Shown here: positions 56,101 through 64,000 of the stretch, in pieces
Layout of the letters: each line of letters starts with the position of its first letter
Numbering within the stretch: the first letter of the stretch is position 1
Assembly (NCBI GenBank): GCA_029392475.1
Contig: CP113940.1
Location: 868,001-932,000 of the forward strand
DNA from: Streptococcaceae bacterium ESL0687
GTDB taxonomy: Bacteria > Bacillota > Bacilli > Lactobacillales > Streptococcaceae
DNA length: 64,000 nt
Direction of reading: 5' to 3'
Program-made: the position numbers and the translations under genes
Notes under the pieces: model-generated
Told to the model about the DNA's origin: nothing
What the model saw: the letters and a program-made list of their open reading frames with translations, nothing else
The model's database searches: none

Positions 56101-56619
56101 GTTACGGGCAATACGCATACCGCGTCCTCCCCCACCAAGGGCTGCCTTGATCATGATTGGATAGCCGTACTTGTCGGCAAATTCAAGAATATCTTCAACT
56201 CCTGCAACAGATCCTTTGGTTCCAGGAATTGGGCTAATTCCTGCATCCAAGGCTGCTTGTTTGGCCTTAATCTTGTCCCCAAAAATATCCAGGTGGTGAA
56301 TACTTGGACCAATGAAGATTATTCCTTCTTCCTCACATCTTTTAGCAAGATCAATATTTTCAGAAAGAAAACCGTAACCTGGGTGAATGGCACTGGCATT
56401 AGTATCTTTTGCAATCCTAATGATATCTTCAATATCTAGATAGGCTTCGATTGGTTTTTTTCCTGCACCAACCAAGTAAGCCTCATCAGCCTTAAAGCGG
56501 TGAACTGAATACTCATCTTCGGCTGCATAGATGGCAACTGTTGAGATATTTAATTCAGTACAAGCTCTAAATACACGTGTGGCAATCTCGCCCCTATTGG
56601 CAACTAAAACTTTCTGCAT
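53194..56619 (-). CDS. pyc: Pyruvate carboxylase
   Basis: The 1141-residue protein is a full single-chain enzyme. The biotin carboxylase domain (1-450) has VANRGEIATRVFRA and the ATP-binding ALGGGGRGMRIARN; the carboxyltransferase domain (about 530-800) has TDTTFRDAHQSLLATRLRTK; the biotin carrier at the C-terminus has TEAMKMETS with the biotinylated lysine. It makes oxaloacetate from pyruvate, bicarbonate and ATP. Lactococcus has this enzyme for aspartate supply; most streptococci use phosphoenolpyruvate carboxylase instead. Confidence 0.96.
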   Translation of the reverse strand: MQKVLVANRGEIATRVFRACTELNISTVAIYAAEDEYSVHRFKADEAYLVGAGKKPIEAYLDIEDIIRIAKDTNASAIHPGYGFLSENIDLAKRCEEEGIIFIGPSIHHLDIFGDKIKAKQAALDAGISPIPGTKGSVAGVEDILEFADKYGYPIMIKAALGGGGRGMRIARNEKEAREGYERARSEAKSAFGSDEVYAERYIGQPKHIEVQILGDEHGNVVHLFERDCSVQRRHQKVVEVAPCISLTDEMRDKICQAAVQIMKHVGYVNAGTVEFLVEDDDFYFIEVNPRVQVEHTITEMITDIDIVQSQILIAQGLTLEECGIPKQEEITHKGVAIQCRITTEDPLNDFMPDTGKIDTYRSPGGFGVRLDVGNAYAGAVVTPYFDSLLVKVCTHASSLEQAIQKMERCLREFRIRGVKTNIPFMQNVINHEAFRSGTALTTFIDNEPDLFKFSATRDRGNKTLKYISQITVNGFPGVEKSKKFISDRYLPKDLNLPDKKIITAKNVLDLEGADAVSNWVKEEKKILLTDTTFRDAHQSLLATRLRTKDLLEVASLTEKAFPNLFSAEMWGGATFDVSYRFLTEDPWERLRKFRAAMPNTLMQMLFRGSNAVGYSNYPDNVLVEFIKEAASQGIDVFRIFDSLNWVEQMDKSIQAVRDAGKIAEATICYTGDINNPNRQKYSLKYYKELARELEALGAHIIAIKDMAGLLKPQAAYELISELKDVTSLPIHLHTHDTSGNGIFTYAEAVRAGVDIVDLAIPAMSSATSQPSMTSLYYALEGSDRKPDFDVENADKINQYWQGVRADYKAFENGMTGPNPSVYMHEMPGGQYSNLQQQAKGVGLGDRWDEVTKMYQTVNMLFGDIVKVTPSSKVVGDMALFMVENGLNEENIYEKGRDLSFPDSVISFFRGDLGQPAFGFPKELQKLVLKDQEAYTVRPGSLAKEVDFEALSQELEGLIGYKPKQEELLSYIMYPKVFLDYRKNYDQYADINLLDTPTFFQGMEVGEAITFELEKGKSLLIRLDQVGDVDDRGDRTLYFNLNGQRREIVVNDASAKTSTIKNPKADSSNDQEIGATMTGSVLKVLVKAGDKVQKGDGLFITEAMKMETSIQAPFAGTVKRVLVQDGDRIETGDLLVELEKN

Positions 56620-56765
56620 GTATTGTCTCTCCTTAACTCGACTATTATAATGAAATAACTACTTCATCAGTATAGCACGAATCTTGTGCATTGTTTTGTT
56701 TAATTTAAAGAAAGTGCTTTCTTGATATTAAAATAACTTTGATAATCAAAATATTTTGTGCAAAT

Positions 56766-56794
56766 AAAAAAAGAAGGATAAATCCTTCTTTTTT
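56766..56794 (-). terminator. Terminator of the pst-phoU operon
   Basis: AAAGAAGGAT and ATCCTTCTTT form a stem with a two-base loop and a T run on the minus strand, immediately after phoU. Confidence 0.85.
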
Positions 56795-56798
56795 ATGA

Positions 56799-57452
56799 TT
56801 AAAGTTCGACAATCTTACCTGTCTTAAGGTAGACAATCCACTCACACAAGTTTTTCGCATAATCACCAATACGTTCAAGATACATAAGGGTCATTATGTA
56901 TTCCTTACCAGTATGGATGGTTTCAGTATTGCTTTTCATGCCTTCTAAAACCTTGTTTTGAATTTCAGAGAACATTTCATCAACATCATTATCCCAGGTA
57001 GCAATCTCACGCGCACGCTCTTCATCTCCCTGCATGTAAGCATTAAGAGCTGCATCAACGATATTTTTTACCTTTTCACCCATGATTGTAATGTCTTCTT
57101 CAACCGATTCAATTCGTTCTTCCCCTTCAAGGTTGATGATTGAGCGGGCAATAGAGGTTACATGGTCCCCCATTCTCTCAAGGTCACTACTTGCCTTTAA
57201 AACAGTGATAATCGTTCTTAGGTCATTTGAAACTGGCTGCTGGAGGGCAATCATTTCAAGAGATTTTTTCTCAAGTTTTGTTTCAAGATAATTTATAGCC
57301 TCATCATCAAGAATAACCTCATCAGCTAACTCCTGATCATGACTTACAAAGGCACGAACTGCCTTATTAAGCTGGGCACTAACTTGCGTTCCCATTGAGT
57401 AAAATTGATTGTGGAGTTTGTTTAACTCTCCCTCAAATTGTGTTCTTAACAT
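56799..57452 (-). CDS. phoU: Phosphate signalling protein PhoU
   Basis: The 217-residue protein is built of two repeats of a three-helix bundle, with ERMGDHVTSIARS and ERIGDYAKNLCEW as the two metal-binding repeat motifs. PhoU links the Pst transporter to the PhoR-type kinase and limits phosphate uptake. It closes the pst operon, 33 bp after the second pstB. Confidence 0.95.
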   Translation of the reverse strand: MLRTQFEGELNKLHNQFYSMGTQVSAQLNKAVRAFVSHDQELADEVILDDEAINYLETKLEKKSLEMIALQQPVSNDLRTIITVLKASSDLERMGDHVTSIARSIINLEGEERIESVEEDITIMGEKVKNIVDAALNAYMQGDEERAREIATWDNDVDEMFSEIQNKVLEGMKSNTETIHTGKEYIMTLMYLERIGDYAKNLCEWIVYLKTGKIVEL

Positions 57453-57484
57453 ATCTACCCTCTTTCTACTAAACCTACCTAGAT

Positions 57485-58243
57485 TTAACCAAATTTTCCA
57501 GTAACGTAGTCTTCTGTCCTTTGATCCTTTGGATTTAGGAAAATTTCTTTTGTCCTATCATATTCAATTAAGTCACCGTCCAAGAAGAAGGCTGTCTTAT
57601 CTGAAATACGACTTGCCTGTTGCATGCTGTGTGTAACTATTAATATTGTATACTTTTCCTTAAGTTCAAGCAACATTGACTCAATCTTATCTGCAGAGAT
57701 TGGATCAAGGGCACTTGTTGGTTCGTCTAAAAGCAAGATATCAGGGTCAACAGCAAGAACACGGGCAATACAAACCCTCTGTTGCTGTCCACCTGAAAGA
57801 CCAAGAGCTGACTTGTGCAACTTGTCCTTGACCTCATCCCAAATATTTGCAGCCTTCAGACTGTTTTCAACTGCTTCATCTAAAATAGCCTTGTCCTTAA
57901 CACCTTTTAGGCGGAGACCATAGACCACATTTTCATAGATTGAAAAAGGGAAGGGATTTGGTTGTTGGAAAACCATCCCAATATTTTTCCTAAGCTCAAC
58001 TGTATCCATTCTTGGCCCGTAAATATTATGGTCATCATAGGTGATTGTTCCAGTTGTTGTAACACCTGGAACCAGATCATTCATCCTATTAATCGATCTT
58101 AAAAGGGTTGATTTACCTGATCCTGAAGGTCCGATTAAGGAAGTTATTTCATTCGGATAAAAATCCATTGTAATTTCTTTAAGGGTTTTCTTTTTACCGT
58201 AGTAAAGTGAAAAATCCTTTACATTTAAAATTGGCTCACTCAT
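57485..58243 (-). CDS. pstB: Phosphate ABC transporter ATPase PstB (copy 2)
   Basis: The 252-residue protein has [20 protein letters not shown] (Walker A and the PstB-typical N-M motif), [16 protein letters not shown] and [11 protein letters not shown]. Lactic acid bacteria typically carry two PstB proteins that may pair in the transporter (pstA and pstB in L. lactis naming). It follows the first copy by 10 bp. Confidence 0.95.
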   Translation of the reverse strand: MSEPILNVKDFSLYYGKKKTLKEITMDFYPNEITSLIGPSGSGKSTLLRSINRMNDLVPGVTTTGTITYDDHNIYGPRMDTVELRKNIGMVFQQPNPFPFSIYENVVYGLRLKGVKDKAILDEAVENSLKAANIWDEVKDKLHKSALGLSGGQQQRVCIARVLAVDPDILLLDEPTSALDPISADKIESMLLELKEKYTILIVTHSMQQASRISDKTAFFLDGDLIEYDRTKEIFLNPKDQRTEDYVTGKFG

Positions 58244-58252
58244 TGCTTTCTC

Positions 58253-59056
58253 CTATCCAAAATGTCCTGATACATAGTCAGCTGTTGAGTTTAATTTAGG
58301 ATTAGTAAAGATTTTACTTGTCTTGTCATACTCAATTAAATCACCTGAATACATGAATCCAGTATAATCACTAGCACGAGCTGCCTGCTGCATGTTGTGG
58401 GTTACGATGATAATTGTATAATCCTTTTTAAGCTCAGCCATGGTTTCTTCAATCTGCATGGTTGAGATTGGATCAAGGGCACTGGCTGGCTCATCCATAA
58501 GAAGAATATCAGGTTTGACAGCAATGGCACGGGCGATACATAGACGCTGCTGCTGACCACCTGAAAGGGCTAAAGCCGACTTATTGAGGTCATCTTTAAC
58601 CTGCTCCCAAAGGGCTGCTTGCTTAAGTGATGTTTCAACAACCTCATCAAGGATTTTTTTATCTTTAATTCCTTGGCGTTCAAGGGCAAAAGTTATATTT
58701 TGATAGATTGATTTTGAGAAAGGATTTGGTCTTTGGAAAACCATCCCGATGCATTTTCTAGCCTCATAAACATTAACATTTTTATCATTAATGTTTACAC
58801 CCTCATAATTGATTTCACCAGTAACACGGGCGATATCAATGGTATCATTCATTCGGTTAAGACTTCTTAGATAGGTTGATTTACCTGATCCTGATGGTCC
58901 GATTAAGGCTGTTATCTTATTTTTTTCAAACTGCATATCAATTCCGTGGATTGATTCAAAATCTCCATAAAAGACTCTCAAATCCTTAGTTGATAAGGCT
59001 ATATTTTTTTCGTCAAAGGTTATGATGTGACGATCATCCCAATTATATTTAGACAT
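58253..59056 (-). CDS. pstB: Phosphate ABC transporter ATPase PstB (copy 1)
   Basis: The 267-residue protein has the same ATPase motifs as copy 2 ([48 protein letters not shown]) plus an N-terminal extension of about 20 residues ([18 protein letters not shown]). It starts two bases after pstA, so translation is coupled. Confidence 0.95.
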   Translation of the reverse strand: MSKYNWDDRHIITFDEKNIALSTKDLRVFYGDFESIHGIDMQFEKNKITALIGPSGSGKSTYLRSLNRMNDTIDIARVTGEINYEGVNINDKNVNVYEARKCIGMVFQRPNPFSKSIYQNITFALERQGIKDKKILDEVVETSLKQAALWEQVKDDLNKSALALSGGQQQRLCIARAIAVKPDILLMDEPASALDPISTMQIEETMAELKKDYTIIIVTHNMQQAARASDYTGFMYSGDLIEYDKTSKIFTNPKLNSTADYVSGHFG

Positions 59057-59058
59057 GT

Positions 59059-59949
59059 TTACCCCGCAGATGTAAGTTTACTGTGTAATTTCTTACCGAT
59101 GAAACGAGCTGAGAAATTAAATAGTAGAACAAATAATACTAAGACAGCACTTGCTCCAGCTGAAACGGCTGCTCCGTCTGGAACTGTTCCCTCGCTGTTA
59201 ACCTTCCAAATGTGAACGGCAAGAGTTTCTGCCTGACGGAAGATACTGATTGGACTTGCTACTGAAAGTGGATTCCAGTTTGACCAGTCAAGGGCTGGTG
59301 CTGATTGACCTGCTGTATAGATAAGGGCTGCTGCCTCACCAAAGATACGTCCACTGGCTAGAACCACCCCTGTAATAATTCCTGGAAGAGCTTCCGGTAC
59401 AATTACATGGATAACTGTTTCCCAGCGTGATAAACCAAGGGCAAGACCTGCTTCCCTTTGAGTATGGTGGATAGCCTTTAAACTTTCCTCGACATTTCTT
59501 GTCATAAGAGGAAGGTTGAAGACGGTAAGAGCCAAGGCACCTGAAATGATTGAAAATCCGTAACCAAATTGAACAACAAAGATTAGGAATCCAAAAAGTC
59601 CAACTACAACTGATGGTAGAGAGCTTAGGATTTCAATTGATGTTCTAACAAGACCTGTTAGTTTGCTCTTTTGATTGGCATACTCTGAAAGGTAAATTCC
59701 TGCTCCAAGTGAAAGAGGAAAACTAATTAACATTGTGATAATCAGAAGGAAGATACTATTGAAGAGCTGAATTCCAATCCCTCCTCCGACTTCATAGGCT
59801 TTAGCAGGACTTGTTAAGAACTTCCAGCTAATATGGGGTAACCCTCTAACCAAAATATATAGTAATAGGGCTGATAAAATCAAGACGATTATTCCTGAGA
59901 TTGCGTACAAGACATGTGTCGCAATCCTATCTGCTTTTTTAGGACTCAC
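59059..59949 (-). CDS. pstA: Phosphate ABC transporter permease PstA
   Basis: The 296-residue protein has about six membrane segments and the permease loop [21 protein letters not shown] long periplasmic-side loop contains [20 protein letters not shown], typical of PstA. It pairs with PstC to form the membrane channel. Confidence 0.94.
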   Translation of the reverse strand: MSPKKADRIATHVLYAISGIIVLILSALLLYILVRGLPHISWKFLTSPAKAYEVGGGIGIQLFNSIFLLIITMLISFPLSLGAGIYLSEYANQKSKLTGLVRTSIEILSSLPSVVVGLFGFLIFVVQFGYGFSIISGALALTVFNLPLMTRNVEESLKAIHHTQREAGLALGLSRWETVIHVIVPEALPGIITGVVLASGRIFGEAAALIYTAGQSAPALDWSNWNPLSVASPISIFRQAETLAVHIWKVNSEGTVPDGAAVSAGASAVLVLFVLLFNFSARFIGKKLHSKLTSAG

Positions 59950-59973
59950 TTTTTAATCTCCTACTAATTCCTT

Positions 59974-60897
59974 CTAAAATTTACCACGATTGGCAATCAG
60001 TCTCATAATAATATTAAAGACGAGTGACATGGCAAGTAATATGAGCGCAAGTGACCAAAGGACATTATTTTGAACAGTACCCATGATGGTATTTCCAATT
60101 CCTTGAGTAAGGACACTTGTTAGGGTACTTGCTGGCTTAATCAAGCTAGTTGGCATGATAGCAGCATTTCCCACAACCATTTGAATGGCTAGAGCTTCAC
60201 CAAAGGCACGGGCCATCCCAAAAACAATGGCCGTTAAAATCCCAGGAGTTGCAGCTCTTAAAAGAACCTTCGAGATGGTTTGCCATCTGGTTGCTCCAAG
60301 ACCAAGAGATGCTTCCTTGTAGTGTCTAGGTACTGCCTTCATGGCATCAACAGTCATACTTGTTACTGTTGGTAGGATCATAACAAAGAGGACAAAAACC
60401 CCCGCTAGGATACCAAACCCTGTTCCTCCAAAAGTTTTACGAACAGCAGGCACGACAACAGCAAGACCTACGAATCCGTAAACTACTGATGGAATACCAA
60501 CTAGAAGCTCAATTACTGGTTGTAAAATCTTAGCTCCTCTTTTTGGTGAGATCTCTGTCATAAAGATAGCTGCACCAATGGCAAAGGGAGTTGCTAGAAG
60601 GGCTGATAAAATCGTTACAATCAAACTCCCCATAATCATAGGAAGGGCACCGACCATCGGTTTACCGTCAGGCCCTAATTCACTTGGATTCCAAGTGGTC
60701 CCAAAGAGGAAGTTAAAGGGATTAATTTTATCAACAAAGAAAGTTGAAAGTCCTTTTTGTGCAACAAACAAGAAAATCATTGCAACAACAAAGACGATTA
60801 AAGCCATACAGATAAAAGTAATACTTTTACCAAACTTTTCCAGTCTAGAATTTTTTGACTTTGATAATAATTTTTCTTTAATTTTTACGTTTTCCAT
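59974..60897 (-). CDS. pstC: Phosphate ABC transporter permease PstC
   Basis: The 307-residue protein has about six membrane segments, the PstC-typical loop PFNFLFGTTWNPSELGPDGK and the ATPase-contact loop KEASLGLGATRWQTISKVLL. It pairs with PstA. The gene follows a pstS by 30 bp. Confidence 0.94.
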   Translation of the reverse strand: MENVKIKEKLLSKSKNSRLEKFGKSITFICMALIVFVVAMIFLFVAQKGLSTFFVDKINPFNFLFGTTWNPSELGPDGKPMVGALPMIMGSLIVTILSALLATPFAIGAAIFMTEISPKRGAKILQPVIELLVGIPSVVYGFVGLAVVVPAVRKTFGGTGFGILAGVFVLFVMILPTVTSMTVDAMKAVPRHYKEASLGLGATRWQTISKVLLRAATPGILTAIVFGMARAFGEALAIQMVVGNAAIMPTSLIKPASTLTSVLTQGIGNTIMGTVQNNVLWSLALILLAMSLVFNIIMRLIANRGKF

Positions 60898-60927
60898 ATT
60901 ATTCCTTAATACTTAAAAAATTAAGTC

Positions 60928-61788
60928 CTACTTTTTAGTTACATTTCCGTCAACATCACGTTCAATGGTCATGGCTGTGATTGGGATATAGCCCATTTTT
61001 TCAACGACTGAACCCTGAATTTCATCACTTAAAATATAATCTAAAAACTCCTTGGTAAGACTTTCAGGCTCACCCTTGGTATACATATGTTCATATGCCC
61101 AAATTGGCCATTTATTTATAGTTATATTTTCGTCAGTTGCCTCTGCACCATCAAGGCTGATTTTTTTGACAGAATCGTCAATATTTGAAAAGGCAAGGTA
61201 GCTTATAGCTCCAGGAGTTTGGGCAACAATCTGTTTGGTCATTCCAGAAGAATCTTGTTCCTGGCTGGCTTTTGCAGCCTTCCCGTCCATAATCCATTTT
61301 TCAAAGGTTGCACGAGTTCCGCTTCCTGCAGCACGGTTGATTAGGACAATCTTTTCATCCTGACCGCCAACTTCCTTCCAGTTGGTATATTCGCCGGTAA
61401 AGATTTTGCGGAGTTGTTCAACACTTAGGTTATCAACTTGAATGTCCTTGTTAAGAATTGGGGCGATTCCAACAACTGCCACACGGTGGTCAACAAGTTT
61501 TGAAGCGTCTACTCCTTTTTTCTCTTCCGCAAATAAATCTGAATTTCCGATTTCAACAGCACCTGCTTGAACCTGTGAAAGACCAGTACCTGATCCACCA
61601 CCTTGGACATTAATAAAACGTCCTGGATTCTTTTGTGAATATGATTCTGCTGCTGTTTCAACTAAGGGTTGGAGGGCACTAGACCCTACTGCTGTGATTG
61701 ATTCACCTTTATCAATCCATTTGGCACAACCTGTCATTAGGAACAAGGCTCCTAATAAACTCACTAAACTTATAATTTTTTTATCCAT
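60928..61788 (-). CDS. pstS: Phosphate-binding lipoprotein PstS (copy 2)
   Basis: The 286-residue lipoprotein (signal [11 protein letters not shown]) has the phosphate-binding motifs [40 protein letters not shown] and [15 protein letters not shown]. It is closely related to the upstream copy through its whole length. A hairpin in the 139-bp gap before it may modulate expression between the two copies. L. lactis calls the corresponding gene pstE. Confidence 0.94.
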   Translation of the reverse strand: MDKKIISLVSLLGALFLMTGCAKWIDKGESITAVGSSALQPLVETAAESYSQKNPGRFINVQGGGSGTGLSQVQAGAVEIGNSDLFAEEKKGVDASKLVDHRVAVVGIAPILNKDIQVDNLSVEQLRKIFTGEYTNWKEVGGQDEKIVLINRAAGSGTRATFEKWIMDGKAAKASQEQDSSGMTKQIVAQTPGAISYLAFSNIDDSVKKISLDGAEATDENITINKWPIWAYEHMYTKGEPESLTKEFLDYILSDEIQGSVVEKMGYIPITAMTIERDVDGNVTKK

Positions 61789-61857
61789 AGTATCTCCATA
61801 TTTTAGACTTCATTTCTATTTTACCAAAAAATACTAAATATCATATATATTTTATGG

Positions 61858-61881
61858 AAAAAAGGACAATAAATGTCCTTT
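61858..61881 (-). terminator. Hairpin between the two pstS genes (terminator or attenuator)
   Basis: AAAGGACA and TGTCCTTT form a perfect 8-bp stem with a five-base loop and a T run on the minus strand. It lies inside the pst operon, so partial termination would raise the first binding protein over the rest. Confidence 0.7.
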
Positions 61882-61927
61882 GTAGTCTAGTATTGGAGAT
61901 AATATTTATTCTACCTTGGATTAGGTA

Positions 61928-62806
61928 TTACTTATCTGTTACTTTTCCTTCTGCATCACGAACGACTTTCATTCCATCAACTGGAAGATAACCTAGTTTT
62001 TCAATGGCATCATGACTATCAGCTACATATTGGATAAATTTCTTTTCGCCATCAGTTTCTTTGGCTTTTAAAGTATACATGTGTTCATAGGCCCAAATTT
62101 TCCATTCATTTTTCTCAATGTTTTCTTCATTTGCTTGAACCTTATCGATTGAAAGCGGAGTAACACTTGAGTTTTTAATGTTTGAAAGAGCTACATAACT
62201 AATTGCTCCTGGAATTTGTTCAACCATCTTAACAGCAGCACCTGATGAATCCTGCTCTTGAGATTTGATAACTTTAACCCCTTCACCAAGACCGTATTTT
62301 TCAAAGTTGAAACGCGTTCCTGATCCTTCAGCACGGTTGATAACAGTAATTGCCTGATCAGCTCCTCCAACTTCCTTCCAATTGGTAATTTTACCTGTGA
62401 AAATATCTTTAAGTTGGGCACTTGTTAGGTTTTCAACTCCACTATCCTTGTGAGCAATTGGAACAATTCCTACAACAGCAACCTTGTAATCAACTAAAGA
62501 AGAGGCATCAATTCCATCTTTTTCTTCAGCAAAAAGGTCTGAATTTCCGATTTGAACAGCTCCATTTTGGACATTAGAAAGACCAAAACCAGATCCGCCC
62601 CCTTGAACGGTAATTTGTGAACCAGAATTTTTTTCCATAAATCCTTCACTGGCACTTTCAACTAAAGGTTGAAGGGCAGTTGATCCAGCTGCTGTAATTT
62701 TTATTTGTTCATCATTTGCTGTCTGCCCACTAGTTTTTGATCCGCATGCCGCAAGACCCATAAGTGAGATTGTAAGTAGACCAGCAAGTTTTATACTCTT
62801 TTTCAT
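61928..62806 (-). CDS. pstS: Phosphate-binding lipoprotein PstS (copy 1)
   Basis: The 292-residue lipoprotein (signal LLTISLMGLAAC) has the same phosphate-binding motifs as the downstream copy (ITAAGSTALQPLVESASEGF; QGGGSGFGLSNVQNGAVQIG; NRAEGSGTRFNFEKY). It is the first gene of the operon, and L. lactis has the same doublet (pstF, pstE). Differences between the copies, such as GLGEGVKVIKS here, lie outside the binding site. The shared 181-bp gap with the divergent regulator holds the probable Pho boxes. Confidence 0.94.
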   Translation of the reverse strand: MKKSIKLAGLLTISLMGLAACGSKTSGQTANDEQIKITAAGSTALQPLVESASEGFMEKNSGSQITVQGGGSGFGLSNVQNGAVQIGNSDLFAEEKDGIDASSLVDYKVAVVGIVPIAHKDSGVENLTSAQLKDIFTGKITNWKEVGGADQAITVINRAEGSGTRFNFEKYGLGEGVKVIKSQEQDSSGAAVKMVEQIPGAISYVALSNIKNSSVTPLSIDKVQANEENIEKNEWKIWAYEHMYTLKAKETDGEKKFIQYVADSHDAIEKLGYLPVDGMKVVRDAEGKVTDK

Positions 62807-62874
62807 TTTTTCCCCCGAAAATTTTGTTTTAATTTTTACTACCCTTATATTCTAACCCATAAGAGGCCTTTCGT

Positions 62875-62914
62875 GTGTAAAGTCTATATAAAGTAAATGT
62901 AAATTTTATGTAAA
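62875..62914. promoter_or_regulatory. Four PhoB-type direct repeats between pstS and the regulator gene
   Basis: GTGTAAA (62875), ATATAAA (62886), ATGTAAA (62897) and ATGTAAA (62908) repeat with an exact 11-bp period; on the pst strand they read TTTACAT. PhoB-family regulators bind such 11-bp repeats. They lie about 70-110 bp upstream of pstS. Confidence 0.7.
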
Positions 62915-62972
62915 TCAAGGGGAAAATCCTGAAATAAATTTTCTTAATCGAATTTATTTTTATGTGCTTATT

Positions 62973-62981
62973 TGATAGAAT
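62973..62981 (+). promoter_or_regulatory. Extended -10 promoter of the PhoB-like regulator, probably leaderless
   Basis: TGATAGAAT (starting at 62973-62974) matches the extended -10 pattern. Only six bases (AAAAAT) separate it from the ATG, and no ribosome site is present. Confidence 0.55.
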
Positions 62982-62987
62982 AAAAAT

Positions 62988-63683
62988 ATGAAAAAAATAT
63001 TAATTGCTGATGACGATAAATCAATCCGCTTCCTACTTGAATTTACCTTCAATCAAGAAAATTTTGAAGTTATAACGGTTGAGGACGGACTAATGGCCTA
63101 CGAACTTGCCCAGACTGGAGTTTTTGATGCTCTGGTTCTTGACCTCATGATGCCAGGACTCTCAGGAATTGAGGTCAGTCAAAAATTAAGGAAAAATAAT
63201 ATCTACACCCCTATCTTGATTTTAACTGCCAAGGATGATTCAACAACCATGCTCAAAGGTTTTGATTCTGGTGTTGACGATTACATGTACAAGCCGTTTT
63301 CAACACCTGAGCTTCTTGCACGGACTAAATCTCTAATTAGAAGGAGCCTTAACTACCAGAAAAAAGATGAGAAATTTGTTCAAATTGATGATCTTAAGGT
63401 CGATTTAATAAAAAAACAAGTCTATTTGGCTGACCAAGAGATTAATCTGACCAAAAGAGAATTTGACCTCCTTTCCTATTTAATTGAAAACCAAAATATC
63501 CCCCTATCAAGGTCTGAAATCTTAGACCGTTTTTGGGGTCAATCAAATGATATAGCCTATACGAGGATTGTCGAAGTCCACATTTCAAAATTAAGGGAAA
63601 AAATTGAAAAGGATCCTAAAAATCCCCAGTATATTAAAACAAAAAGAGGATTTGGTTACATCTTCAAGGAAGCTGACAAATAA
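62988..63683 (+). CDS. PhoB/PnpR-type response regulator
   Basis: The 231-residue protein has a receiver domain (IADDDKSIRFLLE; phosphorylated aspartate at 52 in ALVLDLMMPGLSG) and an OmpR/PhoB winged helix (INLTKREFDLLSYLIENQN, ending GFGYIFKEADK). It is divergent from the pst operon and followed by a sensor kinase, the layout of PnpRS in pneumococcus and PhoPR elsewhere, so phosphate control is the likely job. The ATG lacks a ribosome site and sits six bases after a -10 box. Confidence 0.9.
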   Translation: MKKILIADDDKSIRFLLEFTFNQENFEVITVEDGLMAYELAQTGVFDALVLDLMMPGLSGIEVSQKLRKNNIYTPILILTAKDDSTTMLKGFDSGVDDYMYKPFSTPELLARTKSLIRRSLNYQKKDEKFVQIDDLKVDLIKKQVYLADQEINLTKREFDLLSYLIENQNIPLSRSEILDRFWGQSNDIAYTRIVEVHISKLREKIEKDPKNPQYIKTKRGFGYIFKEADK

Positions 63684-63686
63684 AGT

Positions 63687-64000
63687 ATGAAAAATAAAAG
63701 TAAATTTACCTCCTACTCCCTAATTTATCTTTTAACTTCCTTTCTTTTAGTATATGCAAGCTACCAGGCCCTTCTTAATTCAGATTTAAATAGGCTAGAA
63801 GGGGAGTTAAATCAGGTTAGTTCAGATATTACTAGCAACAGTGATTTTATCCTACCTGCCAATGTTAAAATCTATAGTTCAACTGAAAAGCTGCCTTCTG
63901 ATGTCGAAAATGTCTTTAAGGGCAGTAAGCGTTCAAATCTACTTTCCGGAAACAAACTTTACCTGTCTGTTCCTCTTAAAGCCAGCCAAAATCAGTTTGA
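63687..64000 (+). CDS. Sensor histidine kinase of the Pho system, N-terminal part (runs off the right edge)
   Basis: The frame opens with ATG 63687, three bases after the regulator stop, and continues for 104 codons to the window end. It begins MKNKSKFTSYSLIYLLTSFL, giving a membrane segment at about 9-29, followed by an extracellular-type region (LNSDLNRLEGELNQVSSD). The kinase core is outside the window. Position after a PhoB-like regulator supports a PhoR/PnpS role. Confidence 0.8.
   Translation, partial: MKNKSKFTSYSLIYLLTSFLLVYASYQALLNSDLNRLEGELNQVSSDITSNSDFILPANVKIYSSTEKLPSDVENVFKGSKRSNLLSGNKLYLSVPLKASQNQF

Overview
The window reads as the chromosome of a low-GC Gram-positive bacterium of the Streptococcaceae. 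The evidence is the gene content: a ciaRH two-component pair, a DUF4059 gene beside trxB, divergent ccpA and pepQ, smpB-rnr-secG, an RNase J2 with the degraded metal motif, and LytR-CpsA-Psr and GH25 proteins. Two phosphate-binding proteins head the pst operon, as in the Lactococcus lactis pstFEDCBA-phoU locus, and a full-length pyruvate carboxylase is present, which most streptococci lack. Lactococcus or an allied genus therefore fits better than a typical Streptococcus; the species cannot be fixed from this sequence. Most genes lie on the minus strand.

Left part (1-15.2 kb) is accessory. It opens with a truncated operon: a BtrH-like protein, a free acyl carrier protein and the start of a putative ATP-grasp enzyme, read away from a divergent Rgg-type regulator. 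A DUF262/DUF1524 (GmrSD-like) restriction gene and a HIT-hydrolase pseudogene follow, enclosed by two nearly identical 39-bp terminator sequences. Next come two outward-facing cassettes, each a TetR repressor beside a divergent target gene (a CrtC/lipocalin-like protein and an unrecognised 281-aa protein). Then a small XRE regulator, a DUF488 protein, and a three-gene operon with an adenylation-carrier-condensation nonribosomal-peptide-type synthetase, an MFS exporter and a half-size ABC exporter.

Middle part (15.4-38 kb) is core genome. It holds a lipoprotein, the rRNA methyltransferase RlmCD, an LCP cell-wall ligase with a MORN-repeat membrane protein, an ABC-F protein, rex, radC, a DUF1461 membrane protein with a tiny ORF in front of it, a HAD phosphatase, an acyl-ACP thioesterase, a GH25 lysozyme, hemW-ribF-truB, pcrA, trxB, a polar-amino-acid ABC importer and a CshB-like helicase.

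Right part (38-64 kb) carries sodA with an orphan amino-acid-binding lipoprotein under a likely cre site, holA, ciaRH with a CiaR box, ccpA/pepQ with two cre-like sites between them, a three-domain glutaminase, smpB-rnr-secG, RNase J2, a Nudix hydrolase, pyruvate carboxylase and the whole pst-phoU operon. A PhoB-type regulator and the first third of its sensor kinase diverge from pst across four 11-bp-spaced direct repeats.

The best candidates for undescribed biology are the carrier-protein/BtrH-like operon cut by the left edge and the single-module synthetase with two dedicated exporters. The regulatory sites named here were all found by eye and are predictions.
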